64,000 nucleotides of DNA from Selaginella moellendorffii (Eukaryota; Streptophyta; Lycopodiopsida; Selaginellales; Selaginellaceae): the NCBI RefSeq assembly GCF_000143415.4, contig NW_003314314.1, positions 431,443 through 495,442 of the forward strand, read 5' to 3'. The translations under genes and the position numbers were made by a program. Below, piece after piece: positions 44,111 to 56,821 of this stretch. The first letter of the stretch is position 1. Each line of letters opens with the position of its first letter. The notes below the pieces were generated by a model. The model ran no database searches and was not told the DNA's origin. It saw nothing but the letters and a program-made list of their open reading frames with translations.

Positions 44111-46204
44111 TCTTAATTGATTAAGAAAAGGGATGCACTTTTGTTTATGGGCCCTTTCCCTTTATATTTGAACTCTTATGGATTGTTTCTCGAGTCATTC
44201 CCTTTGGTTACTTATATATTCCCACTTGTGAGTGTTGTTGAGAGTTTTTGCTTTACTGTTACTATTGAAAAGTTTATATATTCCTTTGAGAGTGTGGAAA
44301 TTGTTATTGATTTTTTTGTCTTTAAGTGTTGAGTTGTGTGTTGAAAAGGTTGAGTGGTGTGAATCTTGTACTTATATTGTGGTGGCTAAAGTATTTTTCC
44401 AAGATTTGAGCATATGTTTTTCTTTTGATTTCCTCATTTCTGCATTGTTAGGTGCTTTAAATTCCTCTTTTAATGCTTCTTTATCCACTTTTTCTTCTTT
44501 CATAATTGTTTTTCCTCAATTTTTCTCATTTTCTTCTTTTTGCCCTAATATTTCAAACTTTTTTTTCTTCAAAGGAGGGGGTAGAGGGGATGGATGGGAG
44601 TTTGGCCCCGACAATAGAGTGAGGATGAGTGAATACGGTAGTGGAGCGAGGATTAATGATATAAATTATGGAGTGAGAACGAGTATAGAGAGTCTGAACA
44701 AAATATCTAACCCTAACGTAATAAGGCTTAACAGATGCAATAGTGGAGTGAGGCCGAACATAGATGGCAAAGTGATAATGAGCGTAATAAGTTCGAATAG
44801 AGTCAATGTTTTTTTCCTTCGAGGAGGGATAAAAAGGATGTGGAGGATGAATAGAGTAAGTCCAATCTCACATATACAATGCTAGACGAGGATGATAGTT
44901 TTACTTATGGTCCTAAGTCCAAGTTAATGGTTGTCTTGGAAGATTGTCAACATACAGATTTAGAGACATGATATATTGTTTGCTACAATGATGTTCTATA
45001 GACTGTAATGGCTCTCAAAGTCCTTTATTTCCATTCAAAGTTATGGTTGCATGATTGGTTTGAGCATTTGGGAAGTATATCTAGAGTTGCAATTAGTTCG
45101 CTAGGATTCTATAATCGGCTGATACTTATGCCATGGTTTTAAATTTTATTTCAGTCATGGTTATTAACAACTTTATTGGTGGTATTGTGGGAGTTTACAA
45201 TTCTTGTGGTAATTTATAATTATCCAATAGAAACTCTAGATATTCCACTTGACTTATTATCATCACCTTTTCATCTTCCGGAAGGGAAGATGGTGTAAGG
45301 TTTGTAAATACATGTATATATATATATATATTACTCTGCTTAAGGTAATACACTAATTTTAATACTAAAGCATATGGATTGTCCATTTGGGATTGAATCT
45401 AGTCCATCCATTTTTGTATATAAGCAAGGGCTTAAACCCCAATTAATATACCTATTCTTACTCACACACATTATAGTAAGCCTTAATTAGATTTACCAAA
45501 ACAAAAGTAGCTGAATAAATATCCTACCAAAATTGTACTAATAAAGTTGGTGTCTCATAATAAAATATTCTATGAGTTTACAAGTTTTTATATTAGCAGC
45601 AAGGGATTAAAACTCCTTATATGTTTAAGGGCTTGAAATCAAAGTATTCTCTGCAAAGATCCAGGCTAGAGGGAAAGAGCACATATCATTGCTAAGGTCT
45701 TGAGAGGTATCCATATACTAAGATTGGTGCTTGAATGCCAAATGGCTCATAAGAGTGAATATTGTGAGCTCAACTGCTCTAGCTATTTGAAAACTTTGAG
45801 ATTTTTGCAAGAAGTTTCATTAAAATCATCTTAATGGAGTGGGGAGCCCTCACCTTTAGAGGGTAAGAGGCCATAGTCACAACATCATTCCCCACAATCG
45901 TCAGCATTCTGATTTTAATTTCCAATGCTATTGATAACATGGATACTAAAAAGCATGAAACTTTTATAAAACCCAAGGTTGCTGCTTTAAAAATCTAAAC
46001 GATTTCGCAAATACCAATAGTGTAATACGTAAAGGTGAAAGCCACTCCCTTTTTATTAAGCTAAATCACTAGTTTAGAGCGAAAAGAAACCAGGCGTATA
46101 TCCAAGGGGTGAAAAGATATTTTAGCACAGGATACGTTTAGGGCTCTTGAGGTGAGCATATTTTCTCCTGTGGTCTCTAGAGGTTTCTAAACATTGGTGC
46201 GTAG

Positions 46205-48790
46205 ATGGCGAGCGCGAGTACCAGCCTAGCTGCGCTCACAGCCCTCAATTCCACCTTCCTCTCCGGCTCCAATTCGGCTTCTCCGCTGGGACTTAGCTTC
46301 CCCAAGCGAAGGCAATGGCGACACAAGAGCTGTGTGCGCACCTCCGCAATGGCCAAGGAGCTTGTCTTCAACAAGGACGGCCAAGCCACCAAAAGACTCC
46401 AGGTTTGCAGAAAAGCTTTCTCTCTCGGATTGGCATTGGGCCATTGGCGAGTTTTTCTTATCGGGTTTTTGCGAAACAGGCTGGAGTGAACAAGCTCGCG
46501 GATCTTGTTGGAGTGACTTTGGGTCCCAAAGGAAGGAATGTCGTCCTCGAGAGTAAGTATGGTTCTCCAAAGATTATCAACGATGGTGTCACGGTGACCA
46601 AGGAAGTATGTGTCTTGTCTTTCTTGTTGATGCTGTGGTTTGCTGATGGAAATGTATTTTAGATTGAATTGGAAGACCCGGTTGAGAACATTGGTGTGAA
46701 ACTCGTGAGGCAAGCTGCTTCTAAAACCAACGATTTGGCTGGGGATGGGACGACGACTTCCTTGATCCTGGCACAAGGATTGATTGCCGAAGGCGTCAAG
46801 GTTTTTTTCGTTTTTTTGTTCTTCCAGATTCATTAAGCCTTCTGCTTGGCTGTAGGTTGTGGCTGCTGGCTCGAATCCTATTCAAATCACGAGGGGAATT
46901 GACAAAACCATCGCAGCTCTGGTGAAGGAGCTGAAGGAGATTTCGAAAGAGGTTTGCTTTTCCGGATTCCAAGTTGTATGTCAAGTGAAAAAAGTCTCTT
47001 TTCAGGTCGAGGATAGCGAGCTCGCAGATGTTGCTACGGTGAGCGCCGGGAACAATGACGAAGTGGGCAAAATGATAGCCGAGGCCATGAACAAAGTCGG
47101 GAGGAAAGGCGTTGTCACTTTGGAAGAAGGCAAGAGTGCCGAGAACACACTGCACGTAGTCGAAGGCATGCAGTTCGAGCGCGGCTATATGTCTCCCTAC
47201 TTCGTCACGGACACTGACAAGATGGCCGTAGAGTACGACAATTGCAAGGTAAAGATCTGTTTTTGGTTCTTGCTTGCTCCCGTGCTGATGAAGAGATGCG
47301 TGCACAGCTCCTCCTGGTTGACAGGAAGATTGCTACTGCGAGAGACGTGATTGGAATCCTGGAAGATGCAATTCGCGGGGGCTACCCCCTTATGATTATG
47401 GCCGAGGAGATCGAGCAAGAAGCACTTGCAACTCTGGTTGTGAACCGGCTTCGTGGCTCTCTCAAGATTGTGGCCATCAAGGCCCCAGGATTTGGAGAGA
47501 GGAAGACTCAGTATCTCGAGGATATTGCCATCCTCACTGGAGGTAAGGAGAGTTTTTTTTGTTTTCCAGAGGCTTGTGCTTATCGATTTGTATATCGTAG
47601 GCACGGTTGTGCGGGAAGAAGTTGGGCTGTCTTTGGATAAAGTTGGCCGTGAAGTCCTTGGGACTGCTGCAAAGCTGGTGGTAACAAAGGATTCGACGAC
47701 AATTGTCGGGGATGGAAGCACACAGGAGGCCGTCACAAAGCGCGTTACTCAAATTCGCAACTTGATGGAGGTGTTGTTATTTCTATTCTCTGTCACGAAG
47801 CTAACTTATGTTTGTAGGTTGCCGAACAAAGCTACGAAAAGGAGAAGCTGAACGAACGTATTGCCAAATTGTCCGGTGGAGTTGCAGTTGTGACTGTAAG
47901 ACATCGCTTTTTTTGCCGTTTCCGGAAAAAATTCTTCTGACATTGATTCGCGCAGGTGGGAGCTCAAACGGAAACCGAGCTGAAAGAGAAGAAGCTTAGA
48001 GTGGAGGACGCTCTAAATGCAACAAAGGTAATATACCGGTCTTGTCACCCGTTTTTTCTGCAATTCCTCGCTTTTCGCAGGCTGCTGTTGAGGAAGGCAT
48101 CGTTGTTGGTGGAGGCACAGCTCTTTTGAGGCTGTCGAAGAAAGTGGATGCCATCAAGGAAACGCTTGAAAACCAGGAGCAAAAGGTAAGGATATAGCGC
48201 TTTCGCCATCTCTTTGACAAGTTTGGATGAATCGCTTGCCAGATTGGCGCAGACATTGTCAAGCGCGCCTTGGGCTACCCGATCAAACTCATCGCCAAGA
48301 ATGCAGGAGTGAACGGGAGCGTGGTCGTCGAAAAGGTTGGCAAAACTTCGTTTCATGCGCTTACCGACTTGCATGCATGGATTTTCCAGGTTTTGGCCAA
48401 TGATAACTTCAACTTTGGCTACAACGCAGCCACAGGAACCTACGAGGATCTCATGGCGGCAGGAATTATCGATCCCACAAAGGTAAGAAAAAAGAAAAAA
48501 AAACACACTAGAGTTTCAAGTAGAAAGCGATAAATTTTCTCTTGGTTGTTTCGTTCTCTCAGGTGGTGAGGTGCTGCCTTGAACACGCGGGATCAGTGGC
48601 CAAGACCTTTCTTACGTCGGACGTTGTGGTAGTAGACATCAAAGAAGAGTTTATTCCCACTGGAGCTGCGCAAGGAATGGCCATGGACAATTCAGGTACA
48701 TTGTCTCTTCTTTCCTTTTGTTTTTGGTTTTTGGGCTATTGTGAGTGATGGAATCTCTGGGTTTTGGCTGCAGGCTATCCTCCTTACTAA
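46205..48790 (+). CDS. CPN60B: Plastid chaperonin 60 beta (Rubisco-binding protein subunit beta)
   Basis: Fourteen exons give 598 residues against 600 in Arabidopsis: 46205-46402, 46480-46605, 46663-46800, 46856-46951, 47006-47248, 47308-47542, 47601-47770, 47818-47895, 47956-48027, 48081-48185, 48243-48335, 48390-48482, 48563-48695, 48774-48790. A Ser-rich transit peptide of about 50 residues precedes [17 protein letters not shown]. ATPase motifs: [30 protein letters not shown] and the group I signature around [17 protein letters not shown]. The end is [20 protein letters not shown]; the last exon encodes only the final five residues plus stop. It forms the stromal Cpn60 tetradecamer with alpha subunits and folds Rubisco and other proteins. 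Confidence 0.96.
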
Positions 48791-49366
48791 GCAGGATCCA
48801 CACATTTTGTTTCTATCGTGATTTTTTTTTGTTTTCTTTGGTACGTGCGGAAGAAGTATCAAACAAGTTTTGCGAGCAAAGCAAACACAGCAGTTCTATT
48901 GCAGTTCTCTATTGTAGTTCAGTTTCATAACGGCCTTGAATGGAAAGATTTTTGTTTGTTGAAGTGAATGAAGAAAAACTTCAACACCTTTTTGTGGATG
49001 AGGAAAATGTTGGTGAATTTTCATAGATATTTTAGACAAAAAAGGCTTGAATTTTTTTTATTTTTTTTCTTGTTTTTAATTTCTGCTTCAGGAGAAACTT
49101 CAACACATTTTTGGATGAGAGAAACAATTCCATAAATATTTTTTAGACAAAAAGAAAAACCGTTAAAAAATTTTGTGGTGAGTGTACATGCCTGTCTTTT
49201 TTTGTTGGTTGTGGTGACAAAGGTTCCTCTTCTGGACCAACATTGGAGATCACAAGAACAAGGAATCACCACCCTGCTGATATTTCTTCTGCAAAACCAT
49301 TCCATCCTCAGATCTCAACCTTCATGTGCCCTGTGGGTAGCTGCACTGAGATTTGTGAAAACAGAG
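48791..49366. other. Convergent 3' intergenic region
   Basis: 3' regions of CPN60B and the bHLH gene. A repeated phrase (GAAACTTCAACAC, TTTTTAGACAAAAA) around 48975-49150 is the only structure seen. Confidence 0.5.
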
Positions 49367-51351
49367 TCAGAGCCAATTTGCAAAAGATCTACAGCCAAGA
49401 TCCCAACCTTGCAGCTCCTGAGATAGTGCTCCAAAGCTCATCTGGACAACGCTTTGCAACTCGCCGTCCCAGACACTAGATGCCTGGAAGAAAAAGAAGA
49501 AAGAAGCATATGAGCTTTTTGCTGGAAGGAGATAAGGACTTACTTGAGATGCCGCATCTGTAAAGCCACCCTCCCCTGGAGCCCGGATTGCATTCTCCAC
49601 TGTGCTGCTCAAGGCCCTGAGATCGAGGCCGCAACTTCCCAGTTGCATTACGGCCGCTTGTGCCTGCTGGAGCTGCTGGAGGTGGGAGTATGTGGAGCTC
49701 ATATCATGGTTTAGAACAATGGGTGAAGTGGATCCACGGCCTTGGAGCACCTGTAAATGCAATCAGTAAGGCTGGGATCGGGATGGTCGTATGTGATCCA
49801 AGCTCACCTCTTTGGTTAGTAGGCCGTCCAAGTTGATGTCTAGCCTGGGATTTACCGCGGCTAACTTCATGGAGAGGAACTGTGGAAGAGAAAAGCCTGG
49901 CTTAGTTCCAATGATCCACTAGGCTACAGCTGAGAGACCACCGTACCTCGACTTGGCGCTGTAGAGATTGGACGTAGTTGATTATCTCGTCGAGCATGAC
50001 AGCTTTACCGGTGACCTGAAGAGAATAAACTTGCGTTAGAGTTTTTCTCTTGTCCTACATTATTATGTAAACAGCACCTTGCTGCAACCTGGTACCAAGT
50101 CCTGCAGAAACTTCATTCGCTCGCTGATCTTCTCTCTTCGAACCTGTACGTGCATTAGTTCATGTTAGATTAGATTCTCGCCGCACTACATGCAGAAACA
50201 AAAAAGAGATATACTCACTCTTTCGGCAAGGCTGTGGCTGTCAGTTGCTTGGCCTCTTCGAGCTCTCACATGAATGTAATCTTGCTTCGGGGGCTCCGGG
50301 GGCTTGGAGTTCTCTTTTACGGACTTTGGGCTCGAGCTGCCAGAGTTTTCACTGCTACTCCTCTCCGTCTTTGTTTTAGCCTCGTCCTTTTCCTTGGACC
50401 CCTCGGATGCCTTTTGGCGCTTGACTTTTGTCTCTTCGCCTTCGGGGTTCTACACATCCACAGAAACGTTACAAAGTTAGCCTATATTCGTTCTAGCCAC
50501 TCACGCATCATTCAGAAATGCAGTACCTTTACGTCTCTCCGGATTGGAGCATCCTTGCATTTGTCTTCGCTGGTCTTTCTCTTTTTGTTGCCTTGCTCCA
50601 TTGAATTCTGTGCGGAGCTGAAAGAATCCTCCTTGGTGGGACTTGAGCCAGTTTCCTGGGAGACTTTATGGAGCTTGTTGAAGAGCTTGCCCTCGTCTAG
50701 CGCATTTTTCACGCCCTCATCCGCCGCATTATTGTCGCCTCTCATACTCGACGTCCTGGACAGCTTGTTGGGACTTTGCTGCCCGTACCCGCCACCGCTG
50801 TGGAACGACGAGTACCTGGCAGCACGCTCCGCAAAGCCAGGATCCGCTGGAAAATCCGCAAAGCATTGCGACGAAATCCCTTGGAGAGCAAGGCCACCCT
50901 TTGAAGGATCCACTGTCAAGCTCAGGCCATTCGACGTCGCCCAGGCATTCGAGGGAGCCCTCTCTATCCCTTGGCTCGGGCTCGACGCGAGCGAAGAAGG
51001 CCCATAAGTTAAGTTGCTGCCGGGATGCTTGCTAGCCTCGGAATTACTCGCCGAGACGACTGCGTTGCTGGCCGGCATCGCCGACGAGAAGGAGATGCTT
51101 GGGTCGACAAACTGATGCCAGTCACCGCTGCCAATGGCGTTCAGAAACTCGGGGCCGAAAGCGCTGCCTTCCGCCCCCGGCGCTGCTGCCCCCATTGGCC
51201 ACGAAACCGGGCAGTCGGTTGATGGATAGCTCGAGTCCATGAAGTACTTGGATGATGATAAATCCGCGCCAATAGTACTGGAGAGTGGGACTGAGCTCCT
51301 CATATACGAGAATCCTTTGTGCTCTGACGACGAAACGTGAGCCATGGCCAT
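49367..51351 (-). CDS. bHLH transcription factor (BEE/CIB-like group)
   Basis: Seven exons (50527-51351, 50219-50449, 50078-50143, 49947-50015, 49808-49879, 49544-49750, 49367-49483) give 528 residues. A long Ser-rich N-terminus is followed by a Lys/Glu-rich stretch, then the basic region [20 protein letters not shown] and [10 protein letters not shown], helix 1 and loop ([19 protein letters not shown]), and helix 2 ([20 protein letters not shown]). The H-E-R contact residues appear as H..AER.RR, so E-box or G-box binding is expected. The [20 protein letters not shown] sequence is typical of the plant subfamily with BEE, CIB and bHLH62/63/78. The end reads SFANWL. The ATG at 51351 (MAMAHVSSS) is chosen; only a TTG lies further upstream in frame. 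Confidence 0.92.
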
Positions 51352-53500
51352 ATAGGAGGAGGAGGAGGAGGCACAAAGCAACTAACCAAGCTCAGCTCTC
51401 CAAGCGGATGCTCCGAGCTAGCCTTCACAACTCTTGAATCGCTGATGCGTTGCAGTCATTCACCCTGTGTCACCCAAGTCAGAAGCGTGGAAAAAAAAAA
51501 CTAAGCTTTCATCAATGCCAGAGAACCAGTTTCCAAGATCAAATTGGGAACACGACACCAAACAAATGTAAGCACTCCAAATTTGAGAATGGAACAGTTC
51601 TGTTCACTGATTCTAGACAGCCCTCGGGAGCCAACACTAACAAACAATTCACAGGCGAGAAATAAGATATGGCAAGGAAAGCAATCGTCGCGGCGGCAAA
51701 GTAGCGAAATCCACACACAATGCAGGTCCCAATTCACACGGCCAGGCACGAGAGAAGGCTATGCCATCCAAACTCGGGAAAAAGATCGAGAGAAGGAAGA
51801 AGTACCTGTCGAAAGATCCGTGAACATATCTTGGATCGATTCCACAATGCCGGCTCGCGGCGCTACCCCTGGGGCCGAAATGCGGGAGAAATCGCCGAAA
51901 TGCGGGAGAAATCGTGGACGAGAGCCGAATATTTCCGGGAAATCCACAGCCGCGGGAGCTCCCGGCGATGAATCAAGCTCGAATCAAGACGACAGACCTC
52001 GATAATCTTGGCGCAAGCCGCCCGTCGGGATCGTCCACCACGGGAGGCGCAAAAGGGCCTTCTCAAAAACCCTGGAAATGGGGGAGGGCCTTTAACGAGT
52101 TCTTCCACAAAGACACGCATAGCCCAGCCCTCGCTTTTGTGGCTCTACCAGTACGGCACCGCCGCGAGCATCCCGGCGCCCGTACAAACGAATATTCCGG
52201 GACGTCCGTATATGTTGACCGGTCTCATTGATTGGCCGGAAATGCGGAACGCCCGCGACAGCTGCCTACGTGGCGGGCGCCCATAAGCGCCATGTCTGTC
52301 GGAATGCATCCAGTGGCGTGGGGCCACGTGTCAGAGCTTGCCACGTTGCGTCTTTTAATGGAAGGGGGACCGCACGCGGGAGGACGGGTTCGAATCCGGC
52401 ACGCCTCACTGCGAGCGATTAATGTGCAGTGCACCAATGTACAAAGGTTTAATCAAAACAATTTCCATCCTTTCTTGTTTGATATTCTTATTGTTTATCA
52501 ATATTAAATTCTTGTTCTACCATCGTTACCCTTCCTGATCGCTGCTTGGCTTTTCTATGTTCCTGCCCATGGCTCAAATGCATGAATGCCTTTAAAAAAC
52601 TGGGGAGAAAATACTGGAACTCCTATGTGAGATTGAGAAGCCCCCTGTCTCACATGGACAATCCAACCCATTGGAGTTATGGAATTTGTCCTTTGGCAAT
52701 TTGATCCAGACAGTATCTTCCGTAGCGATAGCATTCTCCCGCGAATATTCCATCGGCAGTTAGCGGGTTTAACTACGTTAAACCCGTAACCGCCATTTCA
52801 ATCGCAGCCGTCAAATATCGCTTTCATCTGAAAAAAAGTGGCGCCTTTTACCTGGTGACTTTACCATTTTTACTTACGTGTACAATTCCCAGGGGTGGGC
52901 CCGGACAGACTGACATGGCTGTCGGCTATGTGGCAAGGCCAGTGGCCAAATTCAAGCGGGCTTTGGGCCACCCGGGCTCACGTGTCAGCCCTTCACGTGA
53001 CCTGGGGCCAATTATAAGCTACGAGGTCCGCTGACGTCCGCCGGACTGCGTCAGCGCAATACCCGGCTTTACCGCATCGCCATGTCATATGCGCGCCAGC
53101 AAGGCCCGCGCACCTCCACGTCGCCTCCAGCTCATGGCCGACGTGTCGGGGCGCGCCTCTCGAAAAGATGGGGGTTCGATTCCCCCTCTCTCTCTGATGA
53201 CGTCCTTCTCACACACGTCACTCTCCCAGTGGGCTTTTTTGCCTGTACAGTGGACCCAGCCAAATGGCTAAATGGCCTCTGCCACGCTGGCAGCAAAATG
53301 CCGGGGGCAGTACCGGGCAAAGCCGCTTGAATGCCAGCATTATCGAGGCCTGGCCAGTCTTTGTCCGGGGCCCCGGTCAAAATCTCGCCTTGTCACGTCA
53401 GCGGCAGAAGGGAGAAGGGAAGGCACGCGTGGGAGACGTATGGGCGTTATTGTAAAGAAATACCAACTCACACTGCCCTAAAGAAATTGTCCCTTCTTTC
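51352..53500 (-). promoter_or_regulatory. Upstream region of the bHLH gene with G-boxes
   Basis: GC-rich and free of a recognisable gene. Palindromic CACGTG occurs at 52325-52330, 52979-52984 and 52994-52999, the last two only 15 bp apart. G-boxes are bound by bHLH and bZIP factors, so autoregulation or light control is possible but unproven. Weak T-arm-like sequences near 52385 and 53165 are not tRNAs. Confidence 0.4.
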
Positions 53501-56500
53501 CCTTTTCTTTTATCTACTTCGGTCAGTGACGCGTACAAATGTATGTGCATGGGAATACACTTCTATATACAGTTATGCTACGCTGCTGGACGTGTATGTG
53601 GCTATGGAAATACATTTCCACATACAGCCATACCTTCCTCTCTCTCCCTAGGGACAAGAGAAAAAACTTCCTCCCCAACTGCAGCAGATGCCTCAACTTG
53701 GCAATTGATGGGAAGTGGGGACTTTGTCTCTCACAGTGGGGACTGTTTGCATTTGTGTATAGGGCTGCTGTTTCTGGGGCTTTCTGATCACCACATTCAA
53801 TTTCTTCCCAATGTGGTCCAGGTAAAAACTTGTTTGCTCACTCTTGGAGGATAAGCAGGATAGATTCTTCTGAGTGTGGGTGATTAGTTGCTGGTTTCTC
53901 AAGAGAGAAATCTATCTGAGAAAGGCAGGAAGGGGGAGGGAGAAGATCAAGCATCATTTCAGATATAGATTGCTCATCCACCACCCTGACAAATGCCACC
54001 CTCCCTTTTTTCTTCACTAGAAAAAAAGATAAAAACAAAGAGGGGGGAGGGGCTAGCAGTGTAAGGGTCATTTTTCTTTTTATTAGAAGGAATGATGGAC
54101 CCCTCCAACATGGGACCAAAATCTTTGTCCTCCAAAGGTCCCCAGTTGCCCCCACCTAGGGCAATTTGTCAATATTTGTTGTTCCTGTTTTCTAGCCTTG
54201 CTTTGCTTTTACCCAGAAGAAAGAATTGGGGGGGTGATGGAGTTATGGGACCAACCAAAAGCCAGCAACAACAACATTTATAAAAATCATATACATGTAT
54301 ATAGTTCTCTAACAAACTCTATCATTGCTTTCTTTGTTTGTTATTTATTTGACTGGCTCTCTCCTCCCTCCATGCCCCCAAGGCCCGTTCCACAAAACTG
54401 AAGAAAAAGGAGATTGTCCTGTTGATCTATGATCTAGCTATTTTTCTGCTTTGTGCATTATTCCCTCCCCTCTTTTCTCCTTCAAGCTGGTACTCAATCA
54501 TGAAAAGACTCCACAGCAACTCAATACTGCTGGCTGGCTGGCTGAGGGGTACTTGGGAAAAGTTCTAAAGTTCTAACCCCTCCCTCAAAAGAAAACAAAA
54601 AAGAAAAGAGTGAGACAATGGTTAGGATTCAAAATGATGTGCTTGTCTTTGTGTGTGTGTTTTGCATAGCTGTGCATTCTCATCTTGTCTGGCTTAGGTC
54701 TCAAGTAACACACACAGACACAAATCAAGATGTATCAACAGTAGAGCTGTGGAGACTTTGTTGATAAGCTCGTGTTGGTTTATACATCTTTTTCCTCAGC
54801 TGTATGAAAACAAAGGGGCAACCAACTGAGAACAAAGTGCTCCTTGCAAATTGCACCCCACAGCAAACAATCTGCTGGTGCTGTGGTTGTAAAGAGCTCT
54901 CCCCTTTCCATTGTCAGTAGATTTCTTCGAGTCTGGTGAAAGAATCACATCACTTTTTTCCCCTTTTCTTTTTTTTTTTTAAGGAAGGGGAAAAATGCAA
55001 AAATTAAAAGTGTGGATTTCAGTGGGATTTTAGCTGGTTTTTGTTGTGCCAGCCACCAGCCAGCATCTTTGTGGCTTGTCTACACTACTGCAAAACGAAT
55101 GAATCTCACAATCAGCCCTCAAACTTCATCCGGCAAGACCAAGCCCCGTGTCAACTTTTGTTTTAAAAGCACGTCATACTCAAGCAGAAAAATTCCAACG
55201 CTTAACTAGACACCGATGTGGTAGCAACGCCCAGAATCCCCTTTCAGACCAGTAGACAGGATTCTCACCAATATCTTCTCTTTGATATATAGTTGACATC
55301 GTTTTCTCCTTCAACAAAAAAGTTGGCGGTCATGCTTTCCCTTCGTTAAACGGGCTGAAATTCTCGACTTTTAAAAAATGTGATACCTTGTCTTGGTCTG
55401 AAGTACACGCGCTTCGCAGTAGCTGGCCGGATCGGCCAAATAAAAATCGCTACAATATAGTATTATCGGGAAGAAGTGGGATCTTCGTCCTCTTAAAACG
55501 TACAGGGTGGTGGGATTTCCTCTCCAAAGTTTCCTCACGCGGAGGAGGAAAGAATCATTGGGAACAAGGTGGCGGAGCACTTGTTTTATGCGCTCGAGAT
55601 TCGCTCGAGCCGAGAGAGCTCTAAAGAGCCTTGCCTTTTCTTTTTTCCTCCTTCCCGGATGGATGTTCTAACGCTTTTGTATATTACTTGAAAACTCCCA
55701 AATGCAAGCCAGAGCGTCCTAGGCCAAGATCTTGTACACCCAACACTCAGATCTTGTGGCTTATTCTAAGCATCTTTGTGATCGAAGTGTCGACACCGGA
55801 AAGAAAGAGATCCAGTGCCGCAAGGAAAGCTCAAACTAGTCGCCGATATAGTTTTGTAAGCCAACTTTCCACTGGGGTTCAATCTAGACCATTCCTTGTT
55901 GTATATATAACTAATTATCTAGATTATACAAGACAATTTATATATGAATCAACGGTCTTTTGTATCTCCACTTTATTAATTATTGAGAATAACTTAGATT
56001 TTGTTTGTGTGGCTCTTGCAAGCACTACGTAAGACAATTGCCCCCGTTTTCCATATCGTTCTCGTTTTGCTGCCAAACTATCTTCCATCCAGCCGGGAGT
56101 AAGTTGGTGCTTAGCTTTCAGTCATCAAAGCCTGATGGATACGAGATAATATACTCTTCTCTCCAATCCTTCTTTTAAGAGCTTTGCTGGCTTGTGGTGT
56201 GATGTTTCTCTACAGCTCTACTTTACATTGTCGAGATCATTGGCGTTGCATCCATCGCTCGATCGCTGGATGGATCACACGGCTCATGATTACACGCCCA
56301 AAATTCCACCTTGTGAAAGAGACTCTGTAAGATACGCTTTCACACAATGATAAGGAAGGAATTCTTATATCTCGCTTTGCTCCAGGTTAAGCTTGGAGGT
56401 TTTAATGAAACCATGTGCCAAGGATCATTAAATCCGTGACGGTTAAGTTTTAAAACCTCGATCCTCGATCGATCGCTTTCCTGGCTTGGGCTTTCGTACT

Positions 56501-56566
56501 GGGTTCTCGCTATACTTTTTTTCTTTGATCGCGGGATAAAAAAAACCATGTGGTTGTTCGAGTGTT
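53501..56566. other. Gene-free region
   Basis: Mixed composition with pyrimidine-rich tracts. It contains an imperfect hairpin at 53570-53635 and a GTGTGTGT run near 54650. Many ORFs are short and overlap on both strands without family resemblance. Confidence 0.45.
53570..53635 (+). repeat. Imperfect inverted repeat
   Basis: GTATGTGGCTATGGAAAT and ATTTCCACATACAGCCATAC are near-complementary around AC, giving a stem of about 18 bp with bulges. Upstream, ATGGGAATACACTTCTATAT is a second diverged copy of the arm. Confidence 0.5.
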
Positions 56567-56821
56567 TCATCCTTGCTGATTCTTCTTGTACTGGCTGCCA
56601 TTGTGTCGCTTTAGTAGAACGAGGGGAAAAAAAATGGAGAGAAAACGAAATTTAAACTGGAAGCTTAACTTGTTCTTGCTCTCTTGCAACTGGCACGATC
56701 GAGGGTCATTGTTTTGAGAGATTCCCTTCTTTACAGCTGAACTAGCCCCGCACCATCCACCAAGATTTTCTGTGAGCTGGTTGTTTCGAGAGTACAGTCG
56801 CAACCTATCTGGAGAGCTAGA

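Larger units (their letters stand above)
42131..46204. other. AT-rich block
   Basis: Long AT-rich stretch with a minisatellite (43610-43985), a 5S-derived piece (44034-44110) and a GA-rich tract (about 44580-44790). It has many partly open frames such as 42962-43237 that resemble nothing known. Probably old repeats. Confidence 0.5.

Noticed and set aside
50234-51007. 257-codon plus-strand ORF at the bHLH gene
   Set aside because: Antisense of the Ser-rich bHLH first exon; hydrophobic only by complementarity.
52370-52420. GGGTTCGAATCC resembling a tRNA T-arm
   Set aside because: No D-arm, anticodon arm or pairing acceptor stem at the right distance.
53150-53205. GGGGGTTCGATTCCCCC resembling a tRNA T-arm
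   Set aside because: The stem pairs well but no A-box or cloverleaf precedes it.
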